Part shown: positions 1 through 13,530 of the stretch, piece by piece
How the letters are laid out: the number at the start of each line of letters is the position of its first letter
Position numbering within the stretch: position 1 is the first letter of the stretch
NCBI GenBank assembly: GCA_950295325.1
Contig: OX485807.1
Location: 13,545,001-13,605,000 of the forward strand
Direction of reading: 5' to 3'
DNA length: 60,000 bases
Source of the DNA: Polytrichum commune
Taxonomy: Eukaryota > Streptophyta > Polytrichopsida > Polytrichales > Polytrichaceae
The notes under the pieces: generated by a model
Told to the model about the DNA's origin: nothing
The model's input: the letters and a program-made list of their open reading frames with translations, nothing else
The model's database searches: none
Position numbers and translations under genes: made by a program

Positions 1-723
1 AGTGGGCAACCATGACCTTCAGTAATGATAAGCTATGTGGGTGGTTCTAATTTAGTTCGAGCAAGATTAAGTGAGTTGTGTTTCTTAGATGGTTCATCCT
101 TGTTGTCATACTATTCTTTAACAAGCAAAAATGTATGAAGGGATCATACGGTAAGTTAGGTACGTGGGTATCAATCCTCAGCAACAACGACCAAACTCAT
201 CAGGTTTAGGGTAACAAAGATTTTGGGAAGTAGTTCAATTTTGTCGTAATCCTTGTAATGAAGTACCTTGACATGTGAACTTAATACTTGAACTCCTTCC
301 CAATTAGCTTGTGCTTGGTACCATATGAGCTAGCTAACTTAAGTGTTTGCCCTCTGCCTTCCCAAGCCCCGTGTCAGGCTGCCAACTCCCACCCTCCTCA
401 TCCATGGGCTTGACCTTTATTGTCCTTGCTTGGAGCTCAACTCCTACACATGCCCAGGCTCATCCATTGTGGATGTGGCTAGGGCAATCCCATGGCCAAG
501 ATTACACTTGTGCTTGGGCTCATGGGGTGTCCTAGTGACACCGGTGGTGGGGTGGGGTGGGGTGGGGTGGGGTGGGGGTGGGGGGCAAAGTTTAGGGGCG
601 TGTACACTAGCAATGGCTATGACAAAACAAGGTTGTTGAGTAGCATGTGGACAACAAAATCGTTCAAGAAGTGGTCACAATGTAGGGATTTTCTACTAGG
701 TGTGTTGATTAAATGATGAACTA
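1..723. other. Intergenic; G-rich pentanucleotide tract
   Basis: No gene was recognised. Positions 544-585 are a (GGGGT)n run that could form a G-quadruplex on the plus strand. Short open frames here cross this repeat and have no domain. Confidence 0.5.
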
Positions 724-1284
724 TAGTAATCTCTTGCTTAAGTACACACCTATTTAAGTACGCATCCTGGTTAAGTGCGCAATTTTTATGACAAAAATCA
801 GGGTTCATACTTTATTGTTTGAACATGTCATGCAAAATCATTTGCTGCGAATGCATTAATTTTTTACTCTTGACATTCAATGTTAGTTTGGTAAATGCTT
901 TGCTGAAACGTCTTAAACGATTGTCACAATTCATCATACATTTGTCTAGCTTCCGTTTGAACATCAGAGCAAAGCAATTGGTCGTTGATGTCGAGGACAA
1001 TGTTGTGTAGAGCTTCAAAGCCTTTGACGTCAATAGCACTTTTAGCTTCAACAAATGTCTCGATAGGTTGGATTTTGTGGTTCTTCTTCAACTCACATCA
1101 TTTTCAGAACTTCATCAATGTCCTCCATTATATTATCACAATATTCTTCGTTGTTTGTGTCATCAATATTTTAAAAACCGCTCCCTTCTTCTGGTTCGAT
1201 GGATATTTGCAAAGTACGCACCTACCAACTAAGTGCGCACCAACAACTCCGGTTCAAAGTGCGTACTTAAGCGGGAGATTACTC
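724..1284 (-). mobile_element. pogo/Tigger-like Tc1/mariner remnant
   Basis: Terminal inverted repeats 724-749 and 1259-1284 match with about four mismatches over 26 bp (core agtaatctc..gcttaagta). A TA lies outside each end (722-723, 1285-1286), the Tc1/mariner target duplication. The motif TTAAGTRCGCA recurs just inside both ends. The minus strand reads through coding-like sequence broken by stops and at least one frameshift, including segments NNEEYCDNIMEDIDEVLKMM and FEALHNIVLDINDQLLCSDV. Acidic and helical sequence of this kind occurs near the C-terminus of pogo/Tigger transposases. At 561 bp it is an internally deleted, dead copy. Class assignment rests on ends plus TA; the protein match is inference. 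Confidence 0.65.
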
Positions 1285-4170
1285 TATATGCAAACATGAG
1301 ACTTAATAGACATGTCGAAAGTTGTATACCCATTTACAAAGAGCATGTCGATTAAGGCCAAAATTTCTAGTAGTGTTTGACCACTTTCTTCCACTTTTGT
1401 GTGATAATAATGAACCTAGTGATATGGTCTAGTGGGATGACCAAATAGTAACCCCTCTTTCAAATATCAACAAGAAAAAAAAACACAACTGAAGATCATC
1501 ATCATGTATTAGCAAATATCTTTTGAGGTTTAAAGGGTGATTTTAAATGTAGTTAGTAACCGTAGTGTTTTGTGTAAGTACTTATGCAACCGCCCTCTGT
1601 TGAGACCTCAAAATTGGTGACCATGAATTTTGACCCACCTCACTGTTCACCACAAGAATTTAGGGATCATTGTCATTGGTTCTTTGCCACTACAAGAGAG
1701 AGAGAGTGTGTTAAGATATCCAAATCAAAGATGCTAATAAATTTGGTTTCCTAAAATTTGCCTTGTAATGGCAAAGAACTAGTGGCAACAACCCGTAATC
1801 TTTGTAGTGGTTTATGAAGATCAAATTTGGCTTCAACTTGGATTTCCTACCTTATCATAAGCATTTTAAATCGTGGATTGATAACTACATAGGTTATGAT
1901 GATAAAACAGATAAAATAGATTCAACTTTGCGTAGGATCAACACCCTTTAGGCTTTCTTATGGTGAATATAAGTCATATTAACATGAAAAATAAATCAAG
2001 CCTTAGTTTAACTTGCAGGTTTCTTAATTAAAGGTCGAGCACTTGCAATTTAGGATGAGTGTGACATTGTTTGAATCACTTGCTTTGATGGGTCACTCTT
2101 AAGGATTTTTGTGTGCCACTTGCGGTAGAGGCGTATTTGTTAAGGGGCTATTCACTTCCAAGGCATGAATTATAGGTTTCTTATTATCACTTAATTCTCT
2201 AAAATAACTATTTGTTTGCACCCTACCAATACTTATATTACCTATGCCAATGTAATTTATTGTAGTCTATATATATTTTAAGTAATAAAAGGTAATCCAT
2301 GTCCATACATACCATTGCATACATACAAAAACTGTGTCCATACATATTATTGCAAACATGGTTCTTGAAGTTCAAGGGGGCTTCAGACAAAACACAGCCA
2401 CATCACACTCCCATACCACACACAATCATATTAACAACTAAAATATCATGCACCATATGCATTAGAAAAGTGCATGTGTATTCACCCCAAAAAAATGTTT
2501 ACATGCTAAAACCACAACACCAACTCCATAGAAATCTGCAGATGAGCACAAAGAAAATCCTATATGGGTACAAATTAAAAAAAATGACAACCTCAAAATC
2601 TGACAACTTCTTGCGAATTATAAAATCCTCTAGCTCCCAATTCATGATCATACTAAGCATAAACCCTAGGATCCTAAACTTAACCCTTGTATTAGTTCTA
2701 CTACAAAATAATGGCCCTCTTTTTATACCTATCTACTTACTCATAATAAGATTGTCTACTTTTAATGGAACCTTCATTATTTGGAGTTCCTTTATATCAC
2801 TATATTCGTTAATTAAAGACTTTGGAAAGTCTCAAAATAAATGCAAATGATTTAATATCTAGTTCAATTTCTTATTGTGATGACATGTATTTGTGCCAAA
2901 TTGGTTAGTGTTGCCCATGCAAATCACTTTATTAAGTCACATTGAATATATTTTTGTGTTTTTCTTGTTCTTTATTTGAAAAACTACGTCCTTCAATAGT
3001 CTCAAAATCATGAAAAAGTCTATGACTACCGAATATAATGATTTATAGTTTATATTTCAAATGAATTCAATCCTCCCTACATTATGTCGCATATCATTTG
3101 TAAAATGCACTAAGTGACCCACCTATGATCGTGTATATCCTTAAGAGAAGCCCGTAACGAAACTTGAAAATTAAACGTCATTTTAACTTGTATAGCAATG
3201 TGAATAAGGGACCATTCATCTGTATTTGATCATCAGTTTTGATTGGTGAGGCAGATATAAGAGTACTGCCTTTGCTAGTAGTGTGGACAACATTTTGAGT
3301 TGGAAAAAAAATAAAAAAAAATAAAAAATAAAAACAATGTTGGTTGTTTGTTGAAGTAGATAACAATAATGCTTCAAAATGCTTGGTAATTTCAAAGGGT
3401 ACAGTGTTATTTTTGGCTCAATTTCATCAGACAGTGAACGTCAGTCAGGCATAACATTATTGAACCCTCACAATCTAATTGTTGGGTCCCGGAATAAGCT
3501 GGGATTTGTTCCGCTATAATTCTGTAGAGATTCTCCTACACCCACATTCAATTCTAAATTAAAGAGGGACTCGAAGGTTAAGAATGAACAACACTTGGAC
3601 AAAGAGAAATATCCGAGCAAAACCCTTAATTTTGATTTGGAGTTTTGGGCTATATGTAGGTAGGTAGCAAGTATTTAGGTAGGTTGATTGTGAGGAGTTT
3701 AGATGTGGTCAAGGTGGTTATACTTCTTTCGCAAGATGAATTTACATAAGTGCAAAACTCAATCTCGTGATTTTACATACCAATTTAGCAATAGGTTCTA
3801 CCAATTTCATTGGAATCATGAACCCAGTTCCCTATATATATAGTTTGACTTGAACTTGAAGCTTCATGATATTGAGCTTGCACTTCTATGAAGTCATCTC
3901 ACAAAAACATGATATCGTGGAGTTTGAGCTTTGTGTTATGATATTTGTTTTCAAGTGCAAATTCCCATACCCAAGTAGTTGATAATAAGGTGTGACAATC
4001 AAGCAATTCAAGCACTCTCCTCGAAAGCAATACTATTATATTATACTTCAACACATACCCATTTTGCTAATTAACAAACCTCAACAATCTCATGAGTGGT
4101 GGCAACCCTTCCTTTTTACGTGCATTCGAAACCAAAGTCTGGCTCAAATGGGGCTCAAACAATGGATGGG
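1285..4170. other. AT-rich intergenic DNA, nothing recognised
   Basis: The stretch has A/T runs and short direct repeats only. The longest frame (2299-2850, 183 codons) is Lys/Ile/Leu/Ser-rich, has no recognisable domain, and lies in strongly AT-rich sequence. I do not call it a gene. Confidence 0.5.
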
Positions 4171-4370
4171 AGCTAGTTACAGATGAACCGGTTGAGTTTG
4201 AGAAATAAATGGTTGAAGTTCAAGACTTCATGAAAACAACCGATTATTTTAGAGAAATATGTGGAATGTACCTCAAATTAATAAAGAACAAACCAAAAGA
4301 TCACAACATGTAACCGGTTGGACTTGGAAACACTAGGATTTTGACCGATTATGTCCAAAAACCCCCCCCG
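4171..4370 (+). repeat. R2 dispersed repeat, copy 1
   Basis: It shares an ordered series of blocks with 26928-27126, 29584-29765 and 54189-54335: agttacagatgaac, accggttgaagttcaagact, tttagaggaat-like, tacctcaaattaat, gtaaccggttggacttgg, aaacactagga, then ttgaccgatta. No ORF or terminal inverted repeat is visible. Class is unknown. Confidence 0.8.
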
Positions 4371-5039
4371 GACACTAGGCTCAAAACATGTGTGAGTTCT
4401 TACTGACATGCACAACATTAGTGACCGGTCTTCTTCATATTATTTTTTCTTTTTCTTTTTTTTGCATATAGAATGTATGGATCGAAGAACACTCTACTTT
4501 GATTGGGTTGCATCTCATGGGGGAGTCACTGGTGTTTCACTACAAATTGTTGTGCAATAAAATACAAGGGCTCATTTAATATTTTATAACAAATTTATAA
4601 ATGTCTTAGAAAATTTTAGGGAGTTGGAAACTAAATTTGAGAACATATTAATAATAATTTAAAACTTTTCAAATTTTCCTATGAATATGTGTATTACTTC
4701 ATAGCCCTCTTCCCCCCCCCCCCCCTCCAAATTAAAAAAAAAAACTAAAATCTCTTTATCCCAGATGGTTCAAACACGTACAATGGGGTGACCCAATTTG
4801 TGTTGAATCTTGTGTCGTGCCTCGTTATTGCTAAACACTATGAGGATAATGGGTCGTTACCATTGGTTCTTTGCCACTTCGAGGTAGATTTAGGTATTCA
4901 AAACTATTGAGGATATAGATAACTGAATACCTACTTTGTAGTGGCGACACCCTAAGATCCTTGGAGTGATAGATAAGCATGTCACATGATAGAATGTAGT
5001 TAAAAATGCATATCACGTTACCAAAATGCACGCAACTAT
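4371..5039. other. AT-rich intergenic DNA with a C tract
   Basis: Nothing was recognised beyond a 14-bp C run near 4712-4725 followed by an A run. Confidence 0.4.
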
Positions 5040-5421
5040 GTGGACCTTATGTGGTCACTCTTCTTGGTTTGATTCCTATATGTGAGTGGTATATGGGCAT
5101 GGCTCCTCGTTATAAACAGGCTCCCAAATGACGTGTTATAGTGAGATTGGACTTAGATGTGTTCATAATACTGACACCATTTTAGCCTCAAAAATCAACA
5201 TCGCAATTGAAAAGACCTCTGGAGATTAAGATGACTCAAAGAGAAGAAGAATGTTCCTTTTGACCTCCTTTAACTTTTGCATCTCAACTTTGATTCTGGA
5301 ACTTACAATGATGATGATTTTGTGTGATTCGCTGCAATTGCTAACCAAATGAGACAATTCCGGATCCAACGGCCTGATTCCCTGAGTCGCGGTGACGTTG
5401 GAAGATCCCACAATATAGGGC
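5040..5421 (-). repeat. R1 dispersed repeat, minus-strand copy
   Basis: Read on the minus strand it follows the order seen in 9655-10030 and 21746-22161: gccctatattgtggg, cttccaac, ggccgttggat, tctcatttggttagcaattg, catcattgtaagttcc, caaagttgagatgcaaaa, then gtccaatctcact, cacatac/tatatacc-like and agagtgaccacataaggtcc. Confidence 0.75.
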
Positions 5422-6637
5422 TACTTACGTTGAGCTAGTAATGCTTCGGTGCTTGTTGGTTGAAAAGTGCGATAGTTTGGTTGAAGACTAAAGCTCAAAA
5501 GCGAGCCGAGGGGGGGATTAAAGCTCGAAACGATCTTGAGTAGACTCGGCGGTGGCATGTAGTCTCTTTGTGCAGGGATCCGGTGGTTTTTTGCGGGCAT
5601 TTTTCGGCCATGGATGGAGTTGAGACGGTGAGATCGATCGGCCTCCACAATGCCCAATCGCCGAGTGCTTCATTAGTACGCAAGATCGAAACACTCCAAA
5701 AAAACGCCATGAATATCTCGCTCACTCGCTCGCTCGTCGTGGCCTAACCCTGAAAACCATGAGTAGCCTCACACTTGACTCGGTAGAAACCCGGCTCCGA
5801 CTCAAGAGCCGCAAGCCGGCCTCGGAATAAAGGAATAAAGCATGGGTGAAGCTTGAAAGCGCGACGGAAATTTGGATAAAGAGCACCTCGGCACATGCAC
5901 CCGCGTGTACTTTTCATGCTTCTCATTTCCTTCACCGCTTAGGTTACATGCACGTGACGTGACTCGACCCCACTCCACTCCAAGTGTGTAGAGATTTGTG
6001 CGGGGGGTTTAGGGGTTTTGCCTATGTGTCTTGGAACTTGGAGTCCCATGATGGATTAGAATTCTAGGCTTTGAGCTACAAGGGGGAAGAAGCTAGAAGG
6101 CCACCCCGGCCTAAGCGCCGCCTTGCTAAGAGGAGTCCAGTGGGAGATGGAAAGGGTAAAGTGCGCATGAAAGTGCAAAGAATAAAGTGTTCAAAATGTG
6201 TCCGTAGCGAACACAACAAAAAAGGGAGGGGTTCATCTGAGAATATTTAAGTGACTTGGCAACTTAAGTAGAAGCGGTGTGGTAATTACTGGTGTTGGGC
6301 GGGTTTTAGAATTGGCACCAAACCCCCGCCGGTTATCAAGGCCGTTCTTTGAATTTATAACCGTGGTTCTCAAATTTTCAAATGAATGGACTTGATTCAT
6401 AACCGTGGTTCTCAGAAAATCAAAACCCCAGTGAAATAACCTTCTAAAAAACCATCGGATCTTTGAATTTTTTTTAATAACCAGGTCCGGAGGTTCTTTT
6501 ATTGTAAAAACTCTCAAAACCCTAGAACTGAAGGTTCTTTGCTTGTGATTTGTCTTCAAAAACTGGAACTGGAGGTTAGTGACAAAGCCAAATACATGCC
6601 CAACATAGTACTGACTAGAGTCTCTACTCCCTCCCTC
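5422..6637. other. GC-richer intergenic DNA, no gene recognised
   Basis: The CpG content is higher at 5450-6200 than in the flanks. Overlapping frames on the minus strand (5421-5935) have no recognisable domain. At 6340-6560 short phrases such as ataaccgtggttctcaaa recur twice. Confidence 0.4.
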
Positions 6638-6915
6638 CAATATGGTAGATGGTGCAAAAATGTCGCTTTAAGTGTTGACCATAGATAATATCAATATATT
6701 CCCCCTTAAAAAAACTCATGAGTCGTGTTAGCCATTTATTTCCAATATACTAAAGCATGTCTTCTTTGAATTTCACATGCAAAAGTTGCCAGAATTCTAA
6801 GCTTTTATTGGCACATGACTCAAAAGCAACATGGAAACCTCATGTTGAGAACTTGGGGTTGTGGACATTCTCATAATCAGTATTTATTTATTGTGCAAAA
6901 TTCTACGGTGTTTTA
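6638..6915 (+). repeat. R4 dispersed repeat, copy 1
   Basis: It matches 17634-17925 in order: ggtagatggtgc, aaaaatgtc/aaaacgtc, gaccatagataatat, catatgcaaaagtt, ggtttcgg/agaattct, a diverged block around aacttg, then ttgtgcaa-attctacggtgtt / ttgtgcaagaattttagagtgtt. Orientation is the same in both. There is no coding potential. Confidence 0.65.
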
Positions 6916-8150
6916 CCTTTTGAATGATCCAATAGTTTGCAATAGAGTAGATTAATGTATACCTAGTGGATGATGGTTGTCCATGAGATTTGTTGGGTTC
7001 CCTATCATAACTTGATTCATTAGCGGTAGAATCTAGCACACGTTCCATGCCAAAAAGATTTTGATTCTCAAGCATCTAAATGGTGCGTTGACTACCTAAC
7101 CTACTCCAAAGTCCTAACCTACTTGGCGGTCGCTTTCCATTCTCAAGCACTAGGTGTTACAGTGACTAATATACTACTTGGGTATCATTTTCCCTGTTCT
7201 TTTGGATAGTTCCTCCTATCCACATGTCGGTCCAGGTTCACTTGCAAGTGTTGATTCCTCCATGCAAATCACATGGTTAAATGAACCGACAACTACTAGA
7301 AGATTAATTGTTTTTTTTTTCCTCCACTTCTAGTTGCCCTATCTAAAATACCCCATCCCACAATGGAACCCCCCCCCCCCCCCATCACTCTAGCCCAACA
7401 AACACCACACAAACCAGGTGCCCATTACTTATTACACATGATGGTACATAAAATCACAATATTTTTTTTAATATTTTACGATAGAAGAATATGACAACAT
7501 GATCACCACGACCCAACCAGAAGGGAAGCAATCATATATAAATTGATATTGTCCCATGATCACTGATTTCTAGACACCTAAGCTCAAATATACACAAAAC
7601 CAATGGAAACCCAACACTGAACCTAAAACCAACACTTGGTACCCAAATCATGCATCTAAAGAATCCAAACGTACGATTGTAAATCATGGCACCCACGCAT
7701 GGTTTTGCTTTCAGGTTCAACGTTGGCTTCGGGTGGTAGATGCCTACGTTACATTGGAGACTCTTACACCAGTGCATGGTGCCCCATGAGCTGTACCAAC
7801 TCTCAGGGTGTCCTATTCAGCACCTTTCAATTTCACCCGTTTTTTCTTTTTTCTTTTTTCCTGGGGTTATTGAGCTCATTCAAAAGACTGTTTTTGACAC
7901 GATCAGCAGCACTTCATCGAAACAAAAACCACTCACAGCATCGATGGCCGAGATCCAAATTGAGTGCGTCGAAAGCAAGAAAGAATGATAGAAAGAGAGA
8001 GAGAACAAACGAATGAACGAACGAACGAAGGAAGCAGAGTGTGCAGTGAATTGGGGCCGCAAAGCAAACATCGAGTCACGATGATGATGATGATAACGAT
8101 TTTGAATGAGACTTCCACACATTGGGCTGTTGCTGGTACACCTGCTTTTA
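6916..8150. other. AT-rich intergenic DNA
   Basis: A C run lies at 7369-7383 and GA/GAAC-type runs near 7993-8030. Short frames on both strands over 7530-8020 have no recognisable domain. Confidence 0.4.
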
Positions 8151-9240
8151 AAGTTTTGTGCCAACTTTTTTGCTGTACGAGAGACTTTTTGCAGGAGGGA
8201 GCGTTGTTAAAAGGCATGGGTACCTAGCGTTGCTGCAGCAGCAGCAGCAGCAGGGGCCGGCCCTGCAACCGAAAGGGGGAGGGCGGGAAAATAATCTAAT
8301 CGCGAGGGCCAATGGCACGTTGCATTCGGGGTCTACGTGGCACGCCAGGTCAGCAATTGTCGTGCGTAGGCCTCCGAGTTTCAAGTGTAGACAAGTATCT
8401 AGATTGTCGCTTTGAAACTTTCCGAGGCGGGTTTGTCATCTTCCCCACAGCCTCTAGCGAGTTGCGGCTTTCGTAGGAGTGGGTTCGTCCTCCCTCGGAA
8501 GCAAAAATTTCGCCCATCCAACGACAATGGGACAGGAAGCGTTTCTAATTGGCGTGGAATGCGTCAAAGTGGCGGTGAAATCTACGTCTCCCGTCTTCAA
8601 AAAGCAGCTGAATTATAAACGCTTTCGGTGATGCATGTTACCTCGCCTCAGTCCTAACCCGTATGATGTGCTCCTCAGAATCCAGTTTGCAAGCTTCCAC
8701 ACCATGTCGTCGCCAAAAAAATCTGCAAAATATCGTGGTTTAGGCACTCCACGTGAGATTCAAGTGCCAATCGAGCAACTGAGAGCACCACACACATCGC
8801 CACTTTCTTTTCTGGGTTTCCACACTTGATGTTGGTTTTGAACCCTTTTTTGTCGAAGCTCGTAGCGACGTTGCCTGTTTGTAGGGGGGGGGGGGAGGTG
8901 GGGGGGAAGAAAGTACAAGAAACGTCACGAAATTGCTGGGTGAGATCTCCTAATTCGCTCACACAGAAAGAGAAAAAGGGAAGTACACATGGTAGCTCTC
9001 TAACTAATATCCCGCGGACGCACTCGAACTCGAACTCGAAATCGCAGATGCGACAAATGGGTGGCACATTCCGCGAATTGATGCACAACCCCGCAGAATC
9101 TCTCTCGGAGTCGCAACTTCCAGTAAGAAGTTTGTATAATGAGTTTCACAGAAAAGGGCATTTCAGTTTTTCCTTCCTGCGGATTCGTGACAATGTGTGG
9201 TGTTTTTTTTTAAAATAAAAATAAAAAATCCTTTTCTGCA
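8151..9240. other. CpG-richer stretch without a recognisable gene
   Basis: GC and CpG rise relative to both sides. A GCA run lies at about 8232-8253, a TATA-like ATTATAAAC at 8611-8619, and a G run at 8885-8894. It could be a regulatory region or a decayed gene, but no frame shows a domain and none of the frames has a consistent exon structure. Confidence 0.3.
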
Positions 9241-9654
9241 CAGTCGATTATGGTGTACCTCAAGTAGCACTATGGATTCCTCGTTTGTGCCGTTCGATTT
9301 GTAACATTCGCCACAGGGAGTGCGAATCTTTTTTGCGCTTACTTACTTACTGATGCTCCTGCTGCTGATGATGATGAAGCGAAAAGAGGCCCCAACCCCA
9401 AGGTCGCACAATAATATCAACACATATTTAAGCTTAAACATGTTGATATTTAAGCTTTAAAGTGACGACCAACATGAAGAACCTCCAAAAGAAGACAGGG
9501 AATCTACTGGAAAGTTGTGGTGGTGGTATTATGGGGTCTGCATACGGAACCCGGATCATGTTTTGAACCCTGTTGTAATCACCCCAAGGTCATTCAAATG
9601 AGAATTTGAGGTACCCACAAACATTGCAGGGCGCAGTCAGTCAGTCAAAAACAT

Positions 9655-10030
9655 GGCCCTATTGTGGGGTTTTCACTTCCAGCTCCAAGTGCAATTCCGG
9701 CCATTGGATTGGAATGGGAATCGTGGCGTCTATTTACTTGTCACGAATCACGAAGATTGTGATCTCAAGTTTCAGACTAGTAGGAGGTGAGATGCAAAAG
9801 TCACAAGTCGTCAAAGTGGAGATTCTCCCCCTCTTTCAGCAATTACATACACCCTCGCTCCCAATTGTGTTGTTCGATTTTGAACTCAGAATGGTGTCTA
9901 GATTCTGAGCACGTAGTCCGATCTCATCGTAACACGTGTCTTGCGAGTGTCCATTCTTAACTACAAACCTCGCCATGTACCACTCAAATATACATGTCCA
10001 ATCAAAAAGAGTGACCACATGGAAGGCCCT
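9655..10030 (+). repeat. R1 dispersed repeat, plus-strand copy
   Basis: Blocks in order are ggccctattgtgggg, ggccattggattgg, gtcacgaatcacgaagattg, gtgatctcaagtttcaga, ggtgagatgcaaaagtcac, caaagtggagattctc, gagcacgtagtccgatctca, taacacgtgtctt, gccatgtaccactc, then tgtccaatcaaaaagagtgac. This is one of the most complete copies. Confidence 0.8.
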
Positions 10031-13000
10031 TTCTTGAAACTTTCATGACAAATGATCGCCTCTTTCGCCATTTGTGATGGAAATTTCAAAATCTAAATAT
10101 CATGATAACTTCAGACATGGAGAGTGCAAGCTGCAGGAGCATAAGCACAGAGAATATTGTCGCATTAAAGGGTCTGAAATTGCATGTCTTGGTGACTCTG
10201 AAGGCTTAGATGCTGGTCGAGTTCTTAGCTCATGCCTTTAATTCCTTCCGCATGTAACCAAATTCTACACCAACTCGACTTCCAAAAGATGATTGCAGTA
10301 ATTCAGATTTGAAACTCCTTGGAATTGCTACCTTTATATCAACCTGTGTTCCTCCAAAATGACTCAGCATATTCTTGTGTGCTTGCATCTTAGTAGCTTG
10401 GGCAGACTTTCTTCACAAAGAAAATCAATGAACATTTTTCTGGGTCAATGCAAATTCTACATAAATTTGCGATTATATGTAGAATATACAATAATTGATG
10501 AAGTAACTGACGAGGTATCAGGATAGAAGCCCTCGACACCGCGCGCACGAGAGTTCAGACATGAGGGTGTGATTCAGAGAGTTTGTTTTTGTTCTCCAAC
10601 TTCTATTGATCAGATGTACGTCTTCGACTTTATGTTTCTTTAGCAAATCTTTGATGAAACATCAACAAGAATCAAACTGAAAATTGGACGTCTCTTGATT
10701 TAGTTCACGGTTATCGAAAGCGCATGATTATTAATCCCTCAATTGAATGCATAGGTCCTCCCAATTTTGCTCACTATTAAGAGAGAAATAGCTACAAAAA
10801 AAATTCAAATCGTAGTCCTTTCTAAAAAACATTTTTCAAAAAACAAATGTTTGCATGGTGTTTGCGCTTTGATCTTCATTTAACTACACACCAATTAAAT
10901 ACATACATGTGTCCAATACAAAAAAAGTAACCGAATAACACCCACACATCATAGTACGTTTGTGTCTATTTGGACAAGATACACCCTAACCTCCGTAATG
11001 TCGCCCTCCTTAATGTCACTCCCTCTCCTATATCCCAAAACCCTAGGGAACAGATGCCTCATCTCAAATCTCCCTCCTTGTTGTCACATTTCCCTCTCAT
11101 GTATCATGGGTTTCGACATTAAAATAATCCACCAAAGAATCCAACCCACACGCTCGCATGCACCACGTTGTCGTCATTCTCGCAACACCGACGTTGTGTT
11201 ATTCCATAATGTCACACGCTACACTTATTCTCTATTATCACGCATCTGTGTTTACACTCCATACCTCCTTAGTACCATGTGCACTTTTGGTTGCCACACG
11301 CATGACATTAGGGAGGTTAGAGTGTCGTCTCAACACGCTTACGTGGCAGAATATACACACACAAAGTATATCAAGTCGTTCCTTAATAACAAGTTTTACG
11401 ATTGACCTTGTAATTAAATTGCCCGGCGGGTCCCGCATTGAGCATTTGTGGGCCCACGTTTGTGGACGAGACCAACAATAATATGGCAACATTAACAAAG
11501 ATGGACGGAACCATCTCTCTACACAACATGCTTCTCTCTCTCTCTCTCTATTTGTAGACAGATGTGATGAGACTTTTGGGAAACCATTATTGTAAGGTCC
11601 CCAAGTGGGGTGGCTCAACCGGCATCATAATTGAAATGCTTAGATCTATTCGAGGACTCCACCTAACCCACTCACACCATAATGTTCCTTTGCTCCCGTG
11701 TCGCTTGCCAGGTGGCACATTTGATAAGGCCACTTGTCGCCACGTCATGAGACACATATTACTCGACAACGGAAATTGGAAGGAAGTATATATAATCTAA
11801 TACAATATGACTATTTTCCAAGTTCGAGTATCTTTCTTACTCCACATTAGAAGTGGACCAGAAATCGGCTCCAATCGGTTGCCAACAGGTGATGACTCGA
11901 CTCGAGACAAATACCGTATGCCAGTACTTGTGCACAGTGAAAGAGTGAGTGAAAGAGTGAGTGGTCCCTCTGAAATACTTCTTCATTACGACGAGATGGT
12001 TTGGGAGATGCTTCTAAACTCAAAAAAATTGAAGAAAGAAAAAATTAAGTTCTATCTCACATTCTTCTTGAGGATCGGAGGAGGAAGAAAATTGTTTCAG
12101 TTGACATTTCCGTCGGTTTTTAATTTCAACGCCGTTTGCATGCGGTCAATGTGTGAATCCAATCCACCACTTCAATGCTGCATGCGCACGAACTAAGTAA
12201 CTAAGTAACTTAGGTTCATGTTGAATCGTTCCTTTTTTTTCCCATCATTCTGATAGAAGCTCGCTCTCGAAAGTCCACTTTAGTTGGTCATGGGAATCAA
12301 AGTGATGGCCGTGTTTCCATTGCTTGCGGAAGGTCAAAGATGGGCCTTACAAATGCATTTCTTGCCACTATGTTGGAACATGTAGGGCCGTGACATCATG
12401 TGGAGCCAAGTCAAATGTCACCCAGTTTCTTGCTCGAAATCTAGGAGAGGATGTGTTCAGATGATTGCCATCTATTAAAAACTAGAGTAGTGAAGTATCG
12501 CATGGTAAACCGGTGGTGGTGTTATCCTTAATGACGTGGCTTCTATTTTTTCCCTTGTTATCAAGATCAAATTTCTGAAGTGTTGAATAATGTATTTTTT
12601 TCTTTTTTCAATTTTTAAAAGTAAATTATTTGTATTAAATGGGCGCCACAAGCACGGTTAAGTACACAACTCCATTGCCATGTATAGGTTTCAGTGAAAG
12701 TGATTCAAAACTATATAAATATATTATCTTTGGATGTTGTGAAGCAAAATCATAAACATTTGAAAAAAATATATACATTGATCTAAAAAGCCAAGCAATC
12801 TATGTTTAGAAAGAAAAGAAAAAATCCTACATGTTTTCGAAGATGGTGCGAGTAGATATATTGAACACGTAATTGTCTAAAATTTGGTTTTAAACATGAT
12901 AAAATTACATAAAATTGGTCTTTTCTACATATTTTTGTAATGATGCCCTCAAGTTCATAATGAATTTCAAGGAATATGAAAGAAAATCCAACTTCAAAAT

Positions 13001-13339
13001 ATTTAATGTCATGAAATCTATGTCCAAAACCAGATTTAGCCATTGCCTTTTGAGCATTACTTTTAATGATAAATCTTGAAAGTTCTCATCTTGATATTCT
13101 ATACTTGAGTACCTAACAGGGTGCCATGAAAAAAAAATCAATTTAACAACACTCTGCTGCTACTACTTTTAGGCATTTGACCAAAAATATTGTGGTTTTA
13201 GTATATCAAAGCATTTTTACCTCATACTTGACCGCCTTTGCTCCCAAATGAGGAAATGTTTATCGCTTTGTGGTGATAAATTGAAGTTATTAAAATTCTT
13301 ACATTAAGTTTTATGTGTCTTGTTGTAGTACAAGTGTTA
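10031..13339. other. Intergenic DNA, nothing recognised
   Basis: This is mixed-composition sequence with A/T runs, a small (TC)n at 11532-11548 and short repeats such as ctaagtaa near 12193. Frames at 10962-11618 and 11807-12196 have no recognisable domain. A fragment at 10890-10945 (atgtgtccaatac..agtaaccgaataacaccc) resembles the last block of R1. Confidence 0.4.
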
Positions 13340-13530
13340 TTTGGTCACTTCTCCTTAATTGGACACTTATATTTGATTGGTGTGTGATTAGGTGAAGATC
13401 AAAGAGCAAACATTATAAGAACACATGTTTGAGAAAAGCTTGGATTACATCTTCAAGTTTCATCAAACTACTTCAAACTCAATAGTGACACAATTGAAAG
13501 AAGTTTTGTTTAATTTAGTTAAGGAATCAA
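13340..13530 (-). repeat. R1-related partial copy, minus strand
   Basis: ggtcacttctccttaattgg and the following cacttatatttgattggtgt match the end block of R1 in reverse. The next part (gtgaagatcaaagagcaaac, then acacatgt, tcttcaa) is shared closely with 25240-25350, so these two form a subfamily. Confidence 0.55.

Noticed and set aside
2299-2850. 183-codon open frame on the plus strand
   Set aside because: Very AT-rich codons, low-complexity Lys/Ile/Leu/Ser/Thr composition, no domain, no splice or promoter context. Frames of this length are expected by chance in such DNA.
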